From Desulfobacterales bacterium (GTDB taxonomy: Bacteria > Desulfobacterota > Desulfobacteria > Desulfobacterales > JAFDDL01): DNA of 64,000 bases. Positions 52,382-62,101 of this stretch are shown here, piece by piece. The notes under the pieces are model-generated. The model searched no databases and was not told the origin of the DNA. It saw only the letters and a list, made by a program, of their open reading frames with translations. Numbering within the stretch: position 1 is the stretch's first letter; the number at the start of each line of letters is the position of its first letter. Both the position numbers and the translations under genes were made by a program. The stretch is taken from NCBI GenBank assembly GCA_034003325.1, contig JAVEYW010000013.1, positions 62,001 through 126,000 of the forward strand, written 5' to 3'.

Positions 52382-54061
52382 ATGAAAACGTTGTTCACCG
52401 CAGACATGATCTATAAAAGCAGAGAGCTGGGGGCGCGCCGGTTCTACGACATGACCACCGAGTATGATTGGGTAAAAAGAAATGCGTTTGCATATCCCAA
52501 AAAAGAAGCACTGGTCGATACCCTGTATGGCATCGAAGCTGAAAAACGACGTAGAAAAACATGGCCGCAGGCGCTTAATGATATTAACCTATATATTTTT
52601 AACCTGCTGGAAGCCGGTTTGTTTAAAGGTGAAACGCTTATTTGCCAGTTGCCCAATTGCATTGAGCACTATTACGCATACATTGCCGCAAGCAAAATAG
52701 GATGCTGGTTTTTGAGCAATCATGTGGATTTTGGTCAGACGGAGACACAGGGAATTCTTGAGCACGTTAAACCGACAATTGCCATTATTACACCTGACTG
52801 GCGCGGCAGGGATATTGTAAAGTGGTATAAAGAATATCAGAAACAGCATCCTGAACTTAAAAAAATATATGTAATTGGCGATGAGGTTCCGGAGGGAACG
52901 GTATCTGTTTCTGAATTACTGAATCCAAAAATCATGGAAAAATTTATTCCGGAAGATTTGGACGCCTTAAAGGTCGGTGTCTTTGATCCGTGGATAATCC
53001 TGGAAACATCTGGAAGCACGGGGCTTCCTAAACTTGTTGTTCACGGATCTTATTATTTTCAAACGTTTACAATAAGTTTTTCCGAAAAAGTGAATTATAC
53101 AAGCCGTGATAAGGCACTTTTATTCGGTCCCATGAGTGGTACTGCCGGGAAGTGGGGGGGCATATGGACGCCTTTGGCCGTGGGTGCCGCTGTGGTTTTG
53201 CAAACCCATTACAGTGATGAATGGGCCTTACGTTTAACCGAGGAAGAAAAAATAACCATGTGGAATGGGGTACCGGCCATGGGCGAAAGGGCGCTGCTGG
53301 GGCCCTTTGCAGAAAAGTATGACTTGAGTAGTTTGATAAAATTCGCTTCGGCTGGCGGCCCCATATCCAAGGAAATATCATCTCATTTAATAGATAAGGG
53401 TGTAGTAATTACGAATGCCTATGGTACTACAGAATCCGGAGGCATTGCATCCACAAATCACTGGATGAAAAAAGATGAGCTGCTTCATTCAATTGGCACA
53501 CCTCCGGCGGGGCTTGAGATTGCGATAGTTGATAGCGAGGCTAATAGGGTTCCTCATGGTGAAGTAGGTGAGTTATATATTTGGGCGTTGCATCATGGCT
53601 ATTATAACCAGCCGGAATACGAAAACGATACATGGATTAAAGAAGGGAAATGGAAGGGCTATCAAAAAACAGGGGACTTGGGTAGATTCGATGAGCGTGG
53701 CCACCTTGTTCTAACTGGAAGATCAAAGGACATGATTTTGAGGGGGTCTTTAAACATTTTCCCAAAAGAGATAGAAGATATTTTATCAAGCCACCCCAAA
53801 ATTTCCCAGGTGTCAATAGTGAAAATGCCCGACCCTATTTTACACGAAAGAGCCTGCGCCTTTGTAGTACTGAAGCACGGAGCGGAGAAATTAACATTAG
53901 ATGAGGTGGGTGATTTTTTAGGGGGCAAAGGGTTGGGGAGAATGATATACCCAGAACGGCTTGAGATTATAGATGTGATACCAACCGGTGTGGCTGGTAA
54001 GGTTGATAAAACGAGGTTAGAGATGATTATCGCTGAAAAAATAAAAGAGGAAAGCGTCTAA
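52382..54061 (+). CDS. AMP-forming acyl-CoA synthetase (ligase 2, paralogue of ligase 1)
   Basis: A 559-residue ligase nearly collinear with that at 37026: same N-terminal opening (TLFTADMIYKSRELGARRFY), the phosphate loop TSGSTGLPKLV, YGTTESGG, and GVAGKVDK with the catalytic lysine. Differences cluster around residues 230-275, where the acyl pocket lies in this superfamily, so the two may prefer different acids. GAGAGGAG precedes the ATG. Followed after 23 bases by the SDR gene. Confidence 0.92.
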   Translation: MKTLFTADMIYKSRELGARRFYDMTTEYDWVKRNAFAYPKKEALVDTLYGIEAEKRRRKTWPQALNDINLYIFNLLEAGLFKGETLICQLPNCIEHYYAYIAASKIGCWFLSNHVDFGQTETQGILEHVKPTIAIITPDWRGRDIVKWYKEYQKQHPELKKIYVIGDEVPEGTVSVSELLNPKIMEKFIPEDLDALKVGVFDPWIILETSGSTGLPKLVVHGSYYFQTFTISFSEKVNYTSRDKALLFGPMSGTAGKWGGIWTPLAVGAAVVLQTHYSDEWALRLTEEEKITMWNGVPAMGERALLGPFAEKYDLSSLIKFASAGGPISKEISSHLIDKGVVITNAYGTTESGGIASTNHWMKKDELLHSIGTPPAGLEIAIVDSEANRVPHGEVGELYIWALHHGYYNQPEYENDTWIKEGKWKGYQKTGDLGRFDERGHLVLTGRSKDMILRGSLNIFPKEIEDILSSHPKISQVSIVKMPDPILHERACAFVVLKHGAEKLTLDEVGDFLGGKGLGRMIYPERLEIIDVIPTGVAGKVDKTRLEMIIAEKIKEESV

Positions 54062-54084
54062 TTTTAATGGGGGGAAAATATCTT

Positions 54085-54861
54085 ATGAATCCAAAAGAAA
54101 TTTCAGAATGTGGTGTGGTCCTCTTGGGTGGGACGGCGGGTGTTGGATTAGAGACTGCTGCTCAATTCGCGGAACAGGGGGCGCGCGTCGTGCTGCTTGG
54201 GCGAAACCCGGAGCGTGGGGGTGCAGCATGTAAGGTGGTTCGCGACCGGGTGCCGGGCGCGGACGTGGGCTTTGTCCAGGTAGACGCCATGGATTTGGCA
54301 GACACCGTCCGGGCCGAGCAGGCAGCCCGCGACCGGCTGGGGGCGATAGATGTGCTGGTTTGCTCGACGGGCCCCAGCCATCCGCCGGTTATTTTGCGGG
54401 ATATACCGATCGAAGAGGTCAAGCCGCGTCTGGATTACATTTTGGTGCCTCCTTTGAACATGATGTGTGCCATACTGCCCGCCATGCGTCGGCAAAAAGG
54501 TGGCGCCATTATCAATGTTGCTTCAATTGCCGCCAAGGTGGCTACGCCCGGTGAGACTGCGATCGGCGCCGCGATGGCGGCCATCACGATGTTCTCGCAG
54601 ACGGCTGCGCTCGAAGAGAAAAGAAATTTCATTCGAATCAATGTTCTCACCCCGTCGCTGATCGCCAACACTCCGGGTGCCGCACTTTTTACGACTGATT
54701 CGTATAGCGTAAAAATGTGGGAGAAGGTTGCGAGCAAGGCACATCTGGGAGTTCCCGAGCCGGAAGATATCGCGATGATGACGATTTTTCTGGCCGGACC
54801 GGCGGCTCGACGCATCACCGGTCAAGCGATCAGTATCAACGGCGGTATTTCTGTCGGCTGA
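54085..54861 (+). CDS. Short-chain dehydrogenase/reductase-family protein lacking the catalytic Tyr and Lys
   Basis: A 258-residue SDR fold. The nucleotide-binding glycine motif GGTAGVGLE, LLGRNPERG and VDAMDLAD are present, and the C-terminus (ITGQAISINGGISVG) is typical. The active-site region has Ser147, but the YxxxK positions read Ile160 and Met164 (in TAIGAAMAAI), so the normal catalytic residues are lost. It may bind a cofactor without being a dehydrogenase, or use other chemistry. ATG 54085 has GGGGGGA upstream; ATG 54067 is the alternative. Base composition is GC-richer than the ligase before it. Confidence 0.85.
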   Translation: MNPKEISECGVVLLGGTAGVGLETAAQFAEQGARVVLLGRNPERGGAACKVVRDRVPGADVGFVQVDAMDLADTVRAEQAARDRLGAIDVLVCSTGPSHPPVILRDIPIEEVKPRLDYILVPPLNMMCAILPAMRRQKGGAIINVASIAAKVATPGETAIGAAMAAITMFSQTAALEEKRNFIRINVLTPSLIANTPGAALFTTDSYSVKMWEKVASKAHLGVPEPEDIAMMTIFLAGPAARRITGQAISINGGISVG

Positions 54862-54911
54862 TTCGAAAAATTGCGCGATAGTGTTGATGGATTACGAGGA
54901 GGAATAAAAGA

Positions 54912-55697
54912 ATGTACGAGACATTTGACTTGGTGGTGAGTGATGGAATAGCAAGACTGACCATGAATCAGCCCGACCTGGGTAATCCTTTCAATGAAGT
55001 GTGCTGCCGTGAGTTTGGCCAGGTAGCCAACGATATCGCTGGGCGAAAAGAGGTTCGCGTTGTCCTGTTGAGTGCCCGGGGCCAGTACTTCAGTGTTGGT
55101 GGTGATATCGTCCGGTTCTCGCAGCACATTGATACAATGGCCGATGTGGTACGTGAAGCGACCGGTAGCCTGCATATGGGGATGGCCCGCCTGATGCGAA
55201 TGAATGCGCCAATTGTGGCATGTGTCCACGCTACCGCCATGGGCGGTGCCGTGTCGGTCCTTTCCAATTGCGATCTGGTCTATAGCGCTCGCTCAGCAAG
55301 ATTCGGTGCGGCTTACTCTAAACTCGGATTTACTTGCGATCTTGGCGGTACTTTTGGGTTGGCCTCCCGTATCGGGCTTGCCCGGGCGAGACGTTTTTTA
55401 TTAATAGGGGAAGTTATTGATGCTGCCGAGGCCGAACGAATAGGGCTTGTAGACCATGTGGTAGAGGATGAAGAAATAAGAATTCAGGCAGAGCAGGCCG
55501 CCATCCAGCTCAGTAAAGGCCCGACACGAGCATACGGAGAAATTCGAAGACTGATGGCTCGGACGATGTCCCAGGGCTTCGAGGCACAGCTTGAGGATGA
55601 AGCACAGGCTTTCATGAGGGCCGCAGTCACGCTGGACGCACGAGAAGGCATAACAGCATTCATCGAGAAGCGCGGGCCTATGTTCAGCGGGCTGTAA
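54912..55697 (+). CDS. Enoyl-CoA hydratase/isomerase family protein, PaaG-like
   Basis: A 261-residue crotonase-fold protein. The oxyanion-hole segments are YFSVGGD (about 59) and HATAMGGAVS (about 109). The two hydratase glutamates are not conserved: the first is Ser (AVSVLSNCD) and the second site reads GAAYSKLGFTCDLGGT, where the Asp of FTCDLGG matches the general base of PaaG-type isomerases. Isomerase, rather than hydratase, activity is therefore likely. GAGGAGG precedes the ATG. Similar in these features to the crotonase at 63305. Confidence 0.88.
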   Translation: MYETFDLVVSDGIARLTMNQPDLGNPFNEVCCREFGQVANDIAGRKEVRVVLLSARGQYFSVGGDIVRFSQHIDTMADVVREATGSLHMGMARLMRMNAPIVACVHATAMGGAVSVLSNCDLVYSARSARFGAAYSKLGFTCDLGGTFGLASRIGLARARRFLLIGEVIDAAEAERIGLVDHVVEDEEIRIQAEQAAIQLSKGPTRAYGEIRRLMARTMSQGFEAQLEDEAQAFMRAAVTLDAREGITAFIEKRGPMFSGL

Positions 55698-55865
55698 AGA
55701 TATCGCTTGATTGAGAGCTTTCCAACGTCACACTTCTATTTCACGTGGTAACCCCAGGAAAAGATTTCAGCAATTCCGCCCAATACATAGACGGTCTTCT
55801 GCAGGGCTATTCCTACGCCGGACGAAGGTCTGAAATGCCGCTGCTGTTTGGATTTAGGAATAAGA

Positions 55866-58115
55866 ATGGAAAAAATGACAATAGGAAAAAAAATGGGGCT
55901 TGGCTTCGGCATTCTGATTCTCATGGCGATGGTATTGGGCGGAATTGCTGTTTATGAAATGAGAATCGTGTCTGTGGATTCTACCAAACTTGCCGTTGAA
56001 TATATCCCTCTGGCAAATGCGGCTGGCGGGATTCGGGATGCCGGCAATCGAAACAGGTATGCAATGCGCGGGTATGGATTTACCGAAAAACCAGAATTTT
56101 ATGATGAAGCATGGGTCGCGTTGAACAGCATGGATTCGGCTATCGCCAAGGGATTTGAGGCGACAAAGGGTGATTCTAAGTCGAACAAGGCGTCAACCAG
56201 ACTACTCGAAATGATAAGAAAAAACCGGGAAGACTACCGGGCGACCATGTCGGATATAAAGACAACCTTTGAGCGTATGAATGTAAAGCGCGACGCTTTT
56301 AATGCCCATGCCACAGACTACTCAAAGGCGAGTAAAACATTTCTAGACAATCAAAATGACGCATTAAAAAAAGAACTGGTTGATCATCAGAATATCATGG
56401 ATGTTGTGACCGGTCTGGTGGATATCGGCACTTCCTCCCAATCTCAGATTTATAAGGCGATAGCCTATAATGATTCTGCCATGCTACTTTCCGCCATTGA
56501 AATGATTTCCAGTGTTAAACTGCTGGCGGATCAATTGCGGCTTCTTTCGATGAATGAGAGTGATCTTTAGCACATAAAAGAAACCGAAGCGAAAGCAAGT
56601 GATTTCCAAAAAGTGATGCAAACGTTTTTAAAAGAAATACAACTTGGCGACGCAGCCGATAAAATGATTTTGGAGAAGGCAAGAGAGAAGATGGATGCGT
56701 TAGCAGGTAAATACCTGTTGAGTTGTGATACATTTTTTGAAGGGAAGCAAATAGAACTCACTTCTAATATTGATGAAGGGCATCGCAGAATAAACATTAC
56801 CAATAAAATTGTAGCGATTGGAAATGATACGCGTGTCAGGGCATTTGAATCTCAGGTTCTCTGGGACACGGACCTGATAACGACGGCGATGAAGAATTTT
56901 GAACTAATGGAGGCGAAATTCGCAGATCTGCGTAAAATTACCCCTTTAGAAAAAGATGTTGCGCAAATTGACGCTGCCTACAAAGCTGTTCAGGGGTATC
57001 GGTCGGCAATGGAAGGGTTCATGGCGGACTGGCAAAGCTTACAAGAACTTCAGAGAAAAAGTGATGATTTGGGAAACGCCCTGCTTGAAGCGTGTCAGAA
57101 ACTTGCCGATGCCGGCGCTTTACAAACCGCTGCCGTTGCTGAAGGTGCCATGCACGCGCTTGGCGGTGCCTCAAAAATTATGGTCGGTGGCTTGATGGCA
57201 ACGCTGTTATTAGGCATTGTGCTGGCGGTTCTGATTTCCGGCAGTGTCACACGGCCTGTCCGTTATATTATCAACGGTTTGACGAATACCGCTGCGCTTG
57301 TTTTTTCCGCTTCCGAACAGGTCTCTTCGGCCGGTCAGTCACTCGCCGAAGGGGCTTCGGAGCAGGCTGCCGCAATAGAAGAAACCTCCGCATCGCTTGA
57401 AGAGATGTCCACGATGATCAAACAGAATGCCGACAATGCCAACGCAACTATGGCGATGATGCAGGATGCCCAAAATGTGGTCAATAACGTCAGCCGGTAT
57501 ATGGAAAATATGGGAAAAGCGGTTCAGGATATTTCCACTTCGAGCGAGGAGACCGGAAAGATCATTAAAACCATCGATGAAATTGCATTTCAGACAAATT
57601 TGCTGGCTTTGAATGCGGCAGTGGAGGCGGCGCGGGCCGGTGAGGCGGGCGCCGGATTTGCAGTGGTGGCCGAAGAAGTTCGAAACCTTGCGCTGAGAGC
57701 GGCGCAGGCGGCGAAAACAACGGCGGATTTTATTGAAAATACCATGAAGGCGGTCAGCAACGGCAAAGAATTGACGCGATCGACAATAACGGCGTTTCAG
57801 GAAAACAAGGAGATTACGGAAAAGGTCGGTGGCCTTATAGCTGAAATTGCCGCCGCCTCAAATGAACAGGCGAGCGGCATCGAACAAGTTAACCGTGCGG
57901 TTGTCGAAATGGATCATGTAACACAGCAAAATGCGGCGAACGCGGAAGAGACGGCCTCCGCCTCTGAACAGATGAATGCCCAAGCAAAACAGCTTAACGG
58001 TTTTGTATTTAATTTGTCGGATATTGTTGGACAAGGCGGTCTGCGTGCAACCGGCAGAAGCGCCTTAAAATTGAATGGTTGTCGAACTGATTCCAGGGCT
58101 TCGCCAATACTGTAG
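55866..58115 (+). pseudogene. Methyl-accepting chemotaxis protein interrupted by one in-frame TAG
   Basis: The reading frame runs without shift from ATG 55866 (AGGA upstream) to 58115 but has a TAG at 56568-56570, codon 235. Read through, it would be a 749-codon receptor: membrane helix (about 14-34), a long helical periplasmic region, second helix (about 437-460) followed by a HAMP-like stretch ([11 protein letters not shown]), and the signalling domain with the conserved tip ([22 protein letters not shown]). The TAG splits the sensor region, so without suppression only a truncated sensor is made; the part after 56613 has an ATG but no ribosome site. Sequencing error, recent inactivation or recoding are the options; TAG is a normal stop in several genes here. 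Confidence 0.8.
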
Positions 58116-58346
58116 ATGAAGAGACCGTAGATGATTGATCGCGCATCGGAGCGTTTATTTATAAAGGTGGCCCTCGTTACGGGAAACACTCCTTTGCCGC
58201 TATCCAAGAGGATACCGCTGGAGCTTATCAAACGCCTAAAAATAGCTGGTATTCTGACGTTCTAACCATTCCTGCAGGCAATGTCTCGGACCAATTTCTG
58301 AGAAGCATATTTTCATAAGGTTGATTAATCGAAGGAGTTAATTGCA

Positions 58347-60380
58347 ATGTCAAGAAAGATGAAGCTTTTTGAACCGATCAAAATCGGAACTGTCGAGTTG
58401 AAGAACCGGGTAATGATGCTTCCCATGTCGGTTGAACTTGCGGAGAATTACCGCACGACGGACCGGCTGATCGATTTCTTCGCGCAACGGGCCAAAGGCG
58501 GAGTAGGTCTGGTGTGCCTCGGTACAGTTTTTGTGGCGGATTTATGGGGAACAACGCCGCTGTATCCTTCCCAGGCCCATGCTTCGGGAATATGGAGTGA
58601 CGACTTTATTCCAGGCCTGAAGAAGCTGACGTCAGCGATTCGGGAGAACGGGGGAAAGTCATGTTGCCAGTTGGACTTGTGCTATGAATGGCGGCGGGAT
58701 GGTAGCGCTCCCCTCGAGGCGGTGGGACCGTCCGACGGCCCCGGGGGGCCGTTTGTGCCCCATGTGAGAGAGTTAACGGTCGAGGAAATTCACATCATGG
58801 TCGAACAGTTCAGCGACGGCGCAAGACGAGCGCGGGAAGCGGGCTTCGATATGGTCGACCTGCACGGCGGCATTGGCTACATGATCAGTCGTTTTATCTC
58901 CTCTTTCTCTAACCGGCGTACCGATGACTATGGCGGCACCCTGGAGAAGCGGATGCGTTTTATTGAGGAGATCATTGCGGCATCGCAGAAAAAAGCCGGC
59001 AAGGACTTTCCCCTTATCACCCGGATCTCGGCAGAGGACTACATGCCGGGTGGCCATACAATCGAGGACACGAAAAAGATGGTGCCCATTCTGGAACGAG
59101 CCGGCATCGCTGCCCTCAATATTCAGGTAGGATTCCATGAAGCGCCGCGCCCGCTGGTCAACCAGTTCGTACCGGAAGGGGCATTTGTCCATCTGGCCGA
59201 AGAGATCAAGAAGATTGCCAAGGTCCCGGTGATTGCCGGCTACCGCATTGATTCTGCCGAGTTGGCAGAAGAAATAGTGGAAAAGGGGCGAGCGGACATG
59301 GTCGGGATGGCGCGGGCGCTAATTGCAGATCCCGAGTTCGTCAACAAAACCAGAGAAGGGCGACCGGAGACAATTCGTCGGTGTATTGTCTGCAGTCGAT
59401 GCCTCGACGGTGCGTTTGTGGGGCAAGGGGTGAACTGCTCAGTCAATGCCTCGGTGGGGAAAGATTTGGGCGAGCCTGTTCCGGGAAACAAGAAAATAGT
59501 CGTTATCGGAAGTGGTCCTTCAGGGATGGAGGCGGCAAGGGTCGCAGCCGGAAGAGGGCACCGGGTTACCCTTTTGGAGCGCGGACGCCGACTTGGCGGC
59601 CTGTTGGTTCTGGCGTCCATTATGAACGAAAAAATGGAGAGACTCCTCCTTTGGTATCGACAGGAAATGGAAAGCCTTCCCATAGATATCCGGCTGAACA
59701 CGGAGGTGTCGGAGACCTTGCTGGAACAAATGGAACCCGATGCGATCATCGTGGCTCCCGGCGGAGAGCCGATCGTTCCCGATGTGCCCGGAGTTGATGG
59801 CGAGAATGTGATCGGGGCCTTTCATATGAAGAAGCTCATAGAAGGGATTCCCCCTAAAAAAGGGTTGCTTTGGCGTGTGGCCGCTGAGGGGGCCAAGCAT
59901 TTTGGTGGGAATGCCGCTTTCATGAGGCGGAGCATGAGCCTTCCCTGGCCGGTGAAGAAGCGGGTGGCGGTAATCGGCGGCGGCTTTTTCGGCTGCGAGG
60001 TGGCGTTGGCGGTGATGCCAGGCAGAGAGGTAACCATCATTGAGGAGTCCGGCAAGATCGGTGGCGGTATCGGTATCATCGACAGGCAGACGCAGTTGAA
60101 TCTTTTAAAAGAAGGTGGCGTCAGATTTAAAACCCTGACTCGGGTGAAGGAGATAACGCCTGCCGGCGTGAAGGTGATCGACAAAGACGGGTTGGAAGGC
60201 TTTGTCGATGTGGACACGGTGATGCTGGCTTTGGGCGTAAAAGAGAACCGGAAGCTGGCTGATCAGCTGGCGGCAAAGTTTAAAAATGTTCATTTGATCG
60301 GGGAGGGCACCGGAGGTGGTGAAACCAGGAGAACCCGGGAAGCCGTTGCGGACGGCTATGAGATCGGCATGAAGATCTAA
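58347..60380 (+). CDS. NADH:flavin oxidoreductase, 2,4-dienoyl-CoA-reductase-like (Old Yellow Enzyme family)
   Basis: A 677-residue iron-sulfur flavoenzyme. The FMN barrel spans about 6-340 with the active-site region DLHGGIGYMISRF, a [4Fe-4S] site is built from CIVCSRC (about 350) plus a later Cys (GVNCSVN), and the C-terminal half (390-677) is an FAD/NAD module with two dinucleotide motifs (VIGSGPSGMEAARVAAG, VIGGGFFGCEVALAV). FadH and related enzymes reduce dienoyl-CoA or enones. In this cluster it may reduce an unsaturated acyl-CoA. GAAGGAG precedes the ATG. Confidence 0.9.
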   Translation: MSRKMKLFEPIKIGTVELKNRVMMLPMSVELAENYRTTDRLIDFFAQRAKGGVGLVCLGTVFVADLWGTTPLYPSQAHASGIWSDDFIPGLKKLTSAIRENGGKSCCQLDLCYEWRRDGSAPLEAVGPSDGPGGPFVPHVRELTVEEIHIMVEQFSDGARRAREAGFDMVDLHGGIGYMISRFISSFSNRRTDDYGGTLEKRMRFIEEIIAASQKKAGKDFPLITRISAEDYMPGGHTIEDTKKMVPILERAGIAALNIQVGFHEAPRPLVNQFVPEGAFVHLAEEIKKIAKVPVIAGYRIDSAELAEEIVEKGRADMVGMARALIADPEFVNKTREGRPETIRRCIVCSRCLDGAFVGQGVNCSVNASVGKDLGEPVPGNKKIVVIGSGPSGMEAARVAAGRGHRVTLLERGRRLGGLLVLASIMNEKMERLLLWYRQEMESLPIDIRLNTEVSETLLEQMEPDAIIVAPGGEPIVPDVPGVDGENVIGAFHMKKLIEGIPPKKGLLWRVAAEGAKHFGGNAAFMRRSMSLPWPVKKRVAVIGGGFFGCEVALAVMPGREVTIIEESGKIGGGIGIIDRQTQLNLLKEGGVRFKTLTRVKEITPAGVKVIDKDGLEGFVDVDTVMLALGVKENRKLADQLAAKFKNVHLIGEGTGGGETRRTREAVADGYEIGMKI

Positions 60381-60486
60381 AATAATGTGTTGAAAGCGCT
60401 GGGTTACAGGCACAACTTTATTCGAAACAAATTAAATGGATCAATGGGGGCATTGTTCGTCAGCCTGTTGAAAAAAGGGTGTGGAT

Positions 60487-61629
60487 ATGAGACCAAGTCA
60501 AAAAGAACTCAATTTGGTGGTAGATTCCGTGCGTCGCTTTGCCAAGAAAGAGATTGAAGGGAATGTTGAAGCGTGGGAAAAGATGAAAAATGTCCCCAGA
60601 GAATTGTATAAAAAAATGGGAGATGTCGGCTTTCTGGGCTCTGACCTGCCGGAGGTATACGGAGGGGAAGGGACGAGCTATCATTATACGGCAGCGGTTG
60701 CTTCCGAGTTGGCAAGGCTGGGTCATTTTGCTCATGGCGCGTTGATAATTTCCCAGATGAATCTACTCTCGCATTATCTATATGAACTCGGCAACGAGGA
60801 ACAAAAACAGAAGTACTTAATACCGATGATTAAGGGTGAATGTATTCCGACGATTTGCCTGACGGAGCCGAGCGGCGGGAGTGATCTCCAGGCAGTAAAA
60901 ACAGAGGCGAGAAAAGATGGAGACTACTATATTCTCAATGGGAGTAAAACCTTCATCAGTGTGATTCATATTGCGGATCTTCATATCGTTGTTGCGCGGA
61001 CCAATCCCCTCGTGTCCGGGGCGAGGGGCCTTACGCTTTTTATTGTGGACAAAGGAACCGAGGGGTTGGCTTTGGGGCCGAACCTGGAAAAAATCGGTTT
61101 TAAAGCCTGCGGCACTGGAGACGTATACTTTGATGATGTCAAGGTTCATAAGCGTCAGGTGCTGGGGGAAATTGACAAAGGGTTTATTCATCTGATGAAC
61201 CTGCTACCCTTGGAACGAATTCTGCTCGCAACTCAAAATGTCGGTCTCATTGAGGGGGCTCTGCAGTGGACTGTGGACTATGTGAAAAAACGAGAAGTAT
61301 TTGGGTCAAAATTAAGCGAGCTACAAAACACCCGGTTTAAGATCGCGGAAATGGTTACTGAATTTAATGTGCTGAGAGGATTTTGCGATCATTGCATGGA
61401 TTTGATGGATAAAGGAAAGCTCACGGCCGAAATTGCCGCCATGCTGAAGCTGTTTGGATCGGATGTGGCATTTAAGATCACGGACGAGTGCCTTCAGTTT
61501 TTTGGCGGTTCGGGTTATATGGCGGAAAATCCAATTTCCAGGGCTTGGGCCAACGCTCGCCTCAGTCGTATCTATGGCGGTACCAGTGAGATTATGAAGC
61601 ATATTATTGCCAAGAATGTTCTGGATTAG
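60487..61629 (+). CDS. Acyl-CoA dehydrogenase (third)
   Basis: A 380-residue acyl-CoA dehydrogenase, less similar to the tandem pair than they are to each other. CLTEPSGGSDLQAVKT, REVFGSKLSELQNTRFKIAEM and RIYGGTSEIMKHII are present; the MCAD Glu position is Gly and the likely base is Glu243 in LPLERI, so it is also of the long-chain/isovaleryl branch. The start could be GTG 60481 or ATG 60487; the latter is taken. Followed at once by an ETF-alpha remnant. Confidence 0.92.
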   Translation: MRPSQKELNLVVDSVRRFAKKEIEGNVEAWEKMKNVPRELYKKMGDVGFLGSDLPEVYGGEGTSYHYTAAVASELARLGHFAHGALIISQMNLLSHYLYELGNEEQKQKYLIPMIKGECIPTICLTEPSGGSDLQAVKTEARKDGDYYILNGSKTFISVIHIADLHIVVARTNPLVSGARGLTLFIVDKGTEGLALGPNLEKIGFKACGTGDVYFDDVKVHKRQVLGEIDKGFIHLMNLLPLERILLATQNVGLIEGALQWTVDYVKKREVFGSKLSELQNTRFKIAEMVTEFNVLRGFCDHCMDLMDKGKLTAEIAAMLKLFGSDVAFKITDECLQFFGGSGYMAENPISRAWANARLSRIYGGTSEIMKHIIAKNVLD

Positions 61630-61646
61630 GCGAGCTCTTTACGTAT

Positions 61647-61937
61647 ATGCATACTTCAAAAGGTGGGCAGTCTTTCACAGGTAGTTCTTACTGGGGTGAA
61701 TCGGATGATTCGTATGTGATTGCAGCCAATTTGAAAATCAACGCCCCCTCGGTTTATTTTGCAGTGGGTATCTCCTGTGCGGGCCAGCATCTGGCGGGCA
61801 TCGCCAATGCCAAATGCGTTGTGGCGATTAGCAAGGATGAGGAAGCGAATATCTTCAAACGCGCCCGATTCGGTATTGTGGCGAACTACAAAAGGGTTAT
61901 TCCCTCATTAATCAAGGTGTTAGCAGAGGAGCAGTAG
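61647..61937 (+). pseudogene. Remnant of electron-transfer flavoprotein alpha subunit (C-terminal FAD domain)
   Basis: A 96-codon frame matching only the last part of ETF alpha (whole proteins are about 310-330 residues): VYFAVGISCAGQHLAGIANAKCVVAISKD-type core and a closing IFKRARFGIVANYKRVIPSL. The FAD-binding motif GQTGK is missing (IAANLK at that place), and there is no ribosome site. It lies 17 bases after the third acyl-CoA dehydrogenase, where a redox partner would be expected, so it is probably a deletion remnant of a former etfA; a functional short product cannot be excluded. Confidence 0.7.
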
Positions 61938-62101
61938 ATGCGCCTGAGCCCCTATTGGAATATCCGTTATGGTAAGTTGGTGGGTGCCTTCACGTGGCCT
62001 TGGAAAATTGGGCCTGTTGAAAGTCGGCATGTTCAGATCGCCAACGTCGCCCCGGATCAATAATTCACGTTTTAGCATAGGGAGGCTGCAAGCGTGGGGG
62101 C

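Noticed and set aside
55866-58115. Pyrrolysine recoding as the main explanation of the TAG in the chemoreceptor
   Set aside because: TAG serves as the ordinary stop of at least six intact genes in this window; kept only as a minor possibility.
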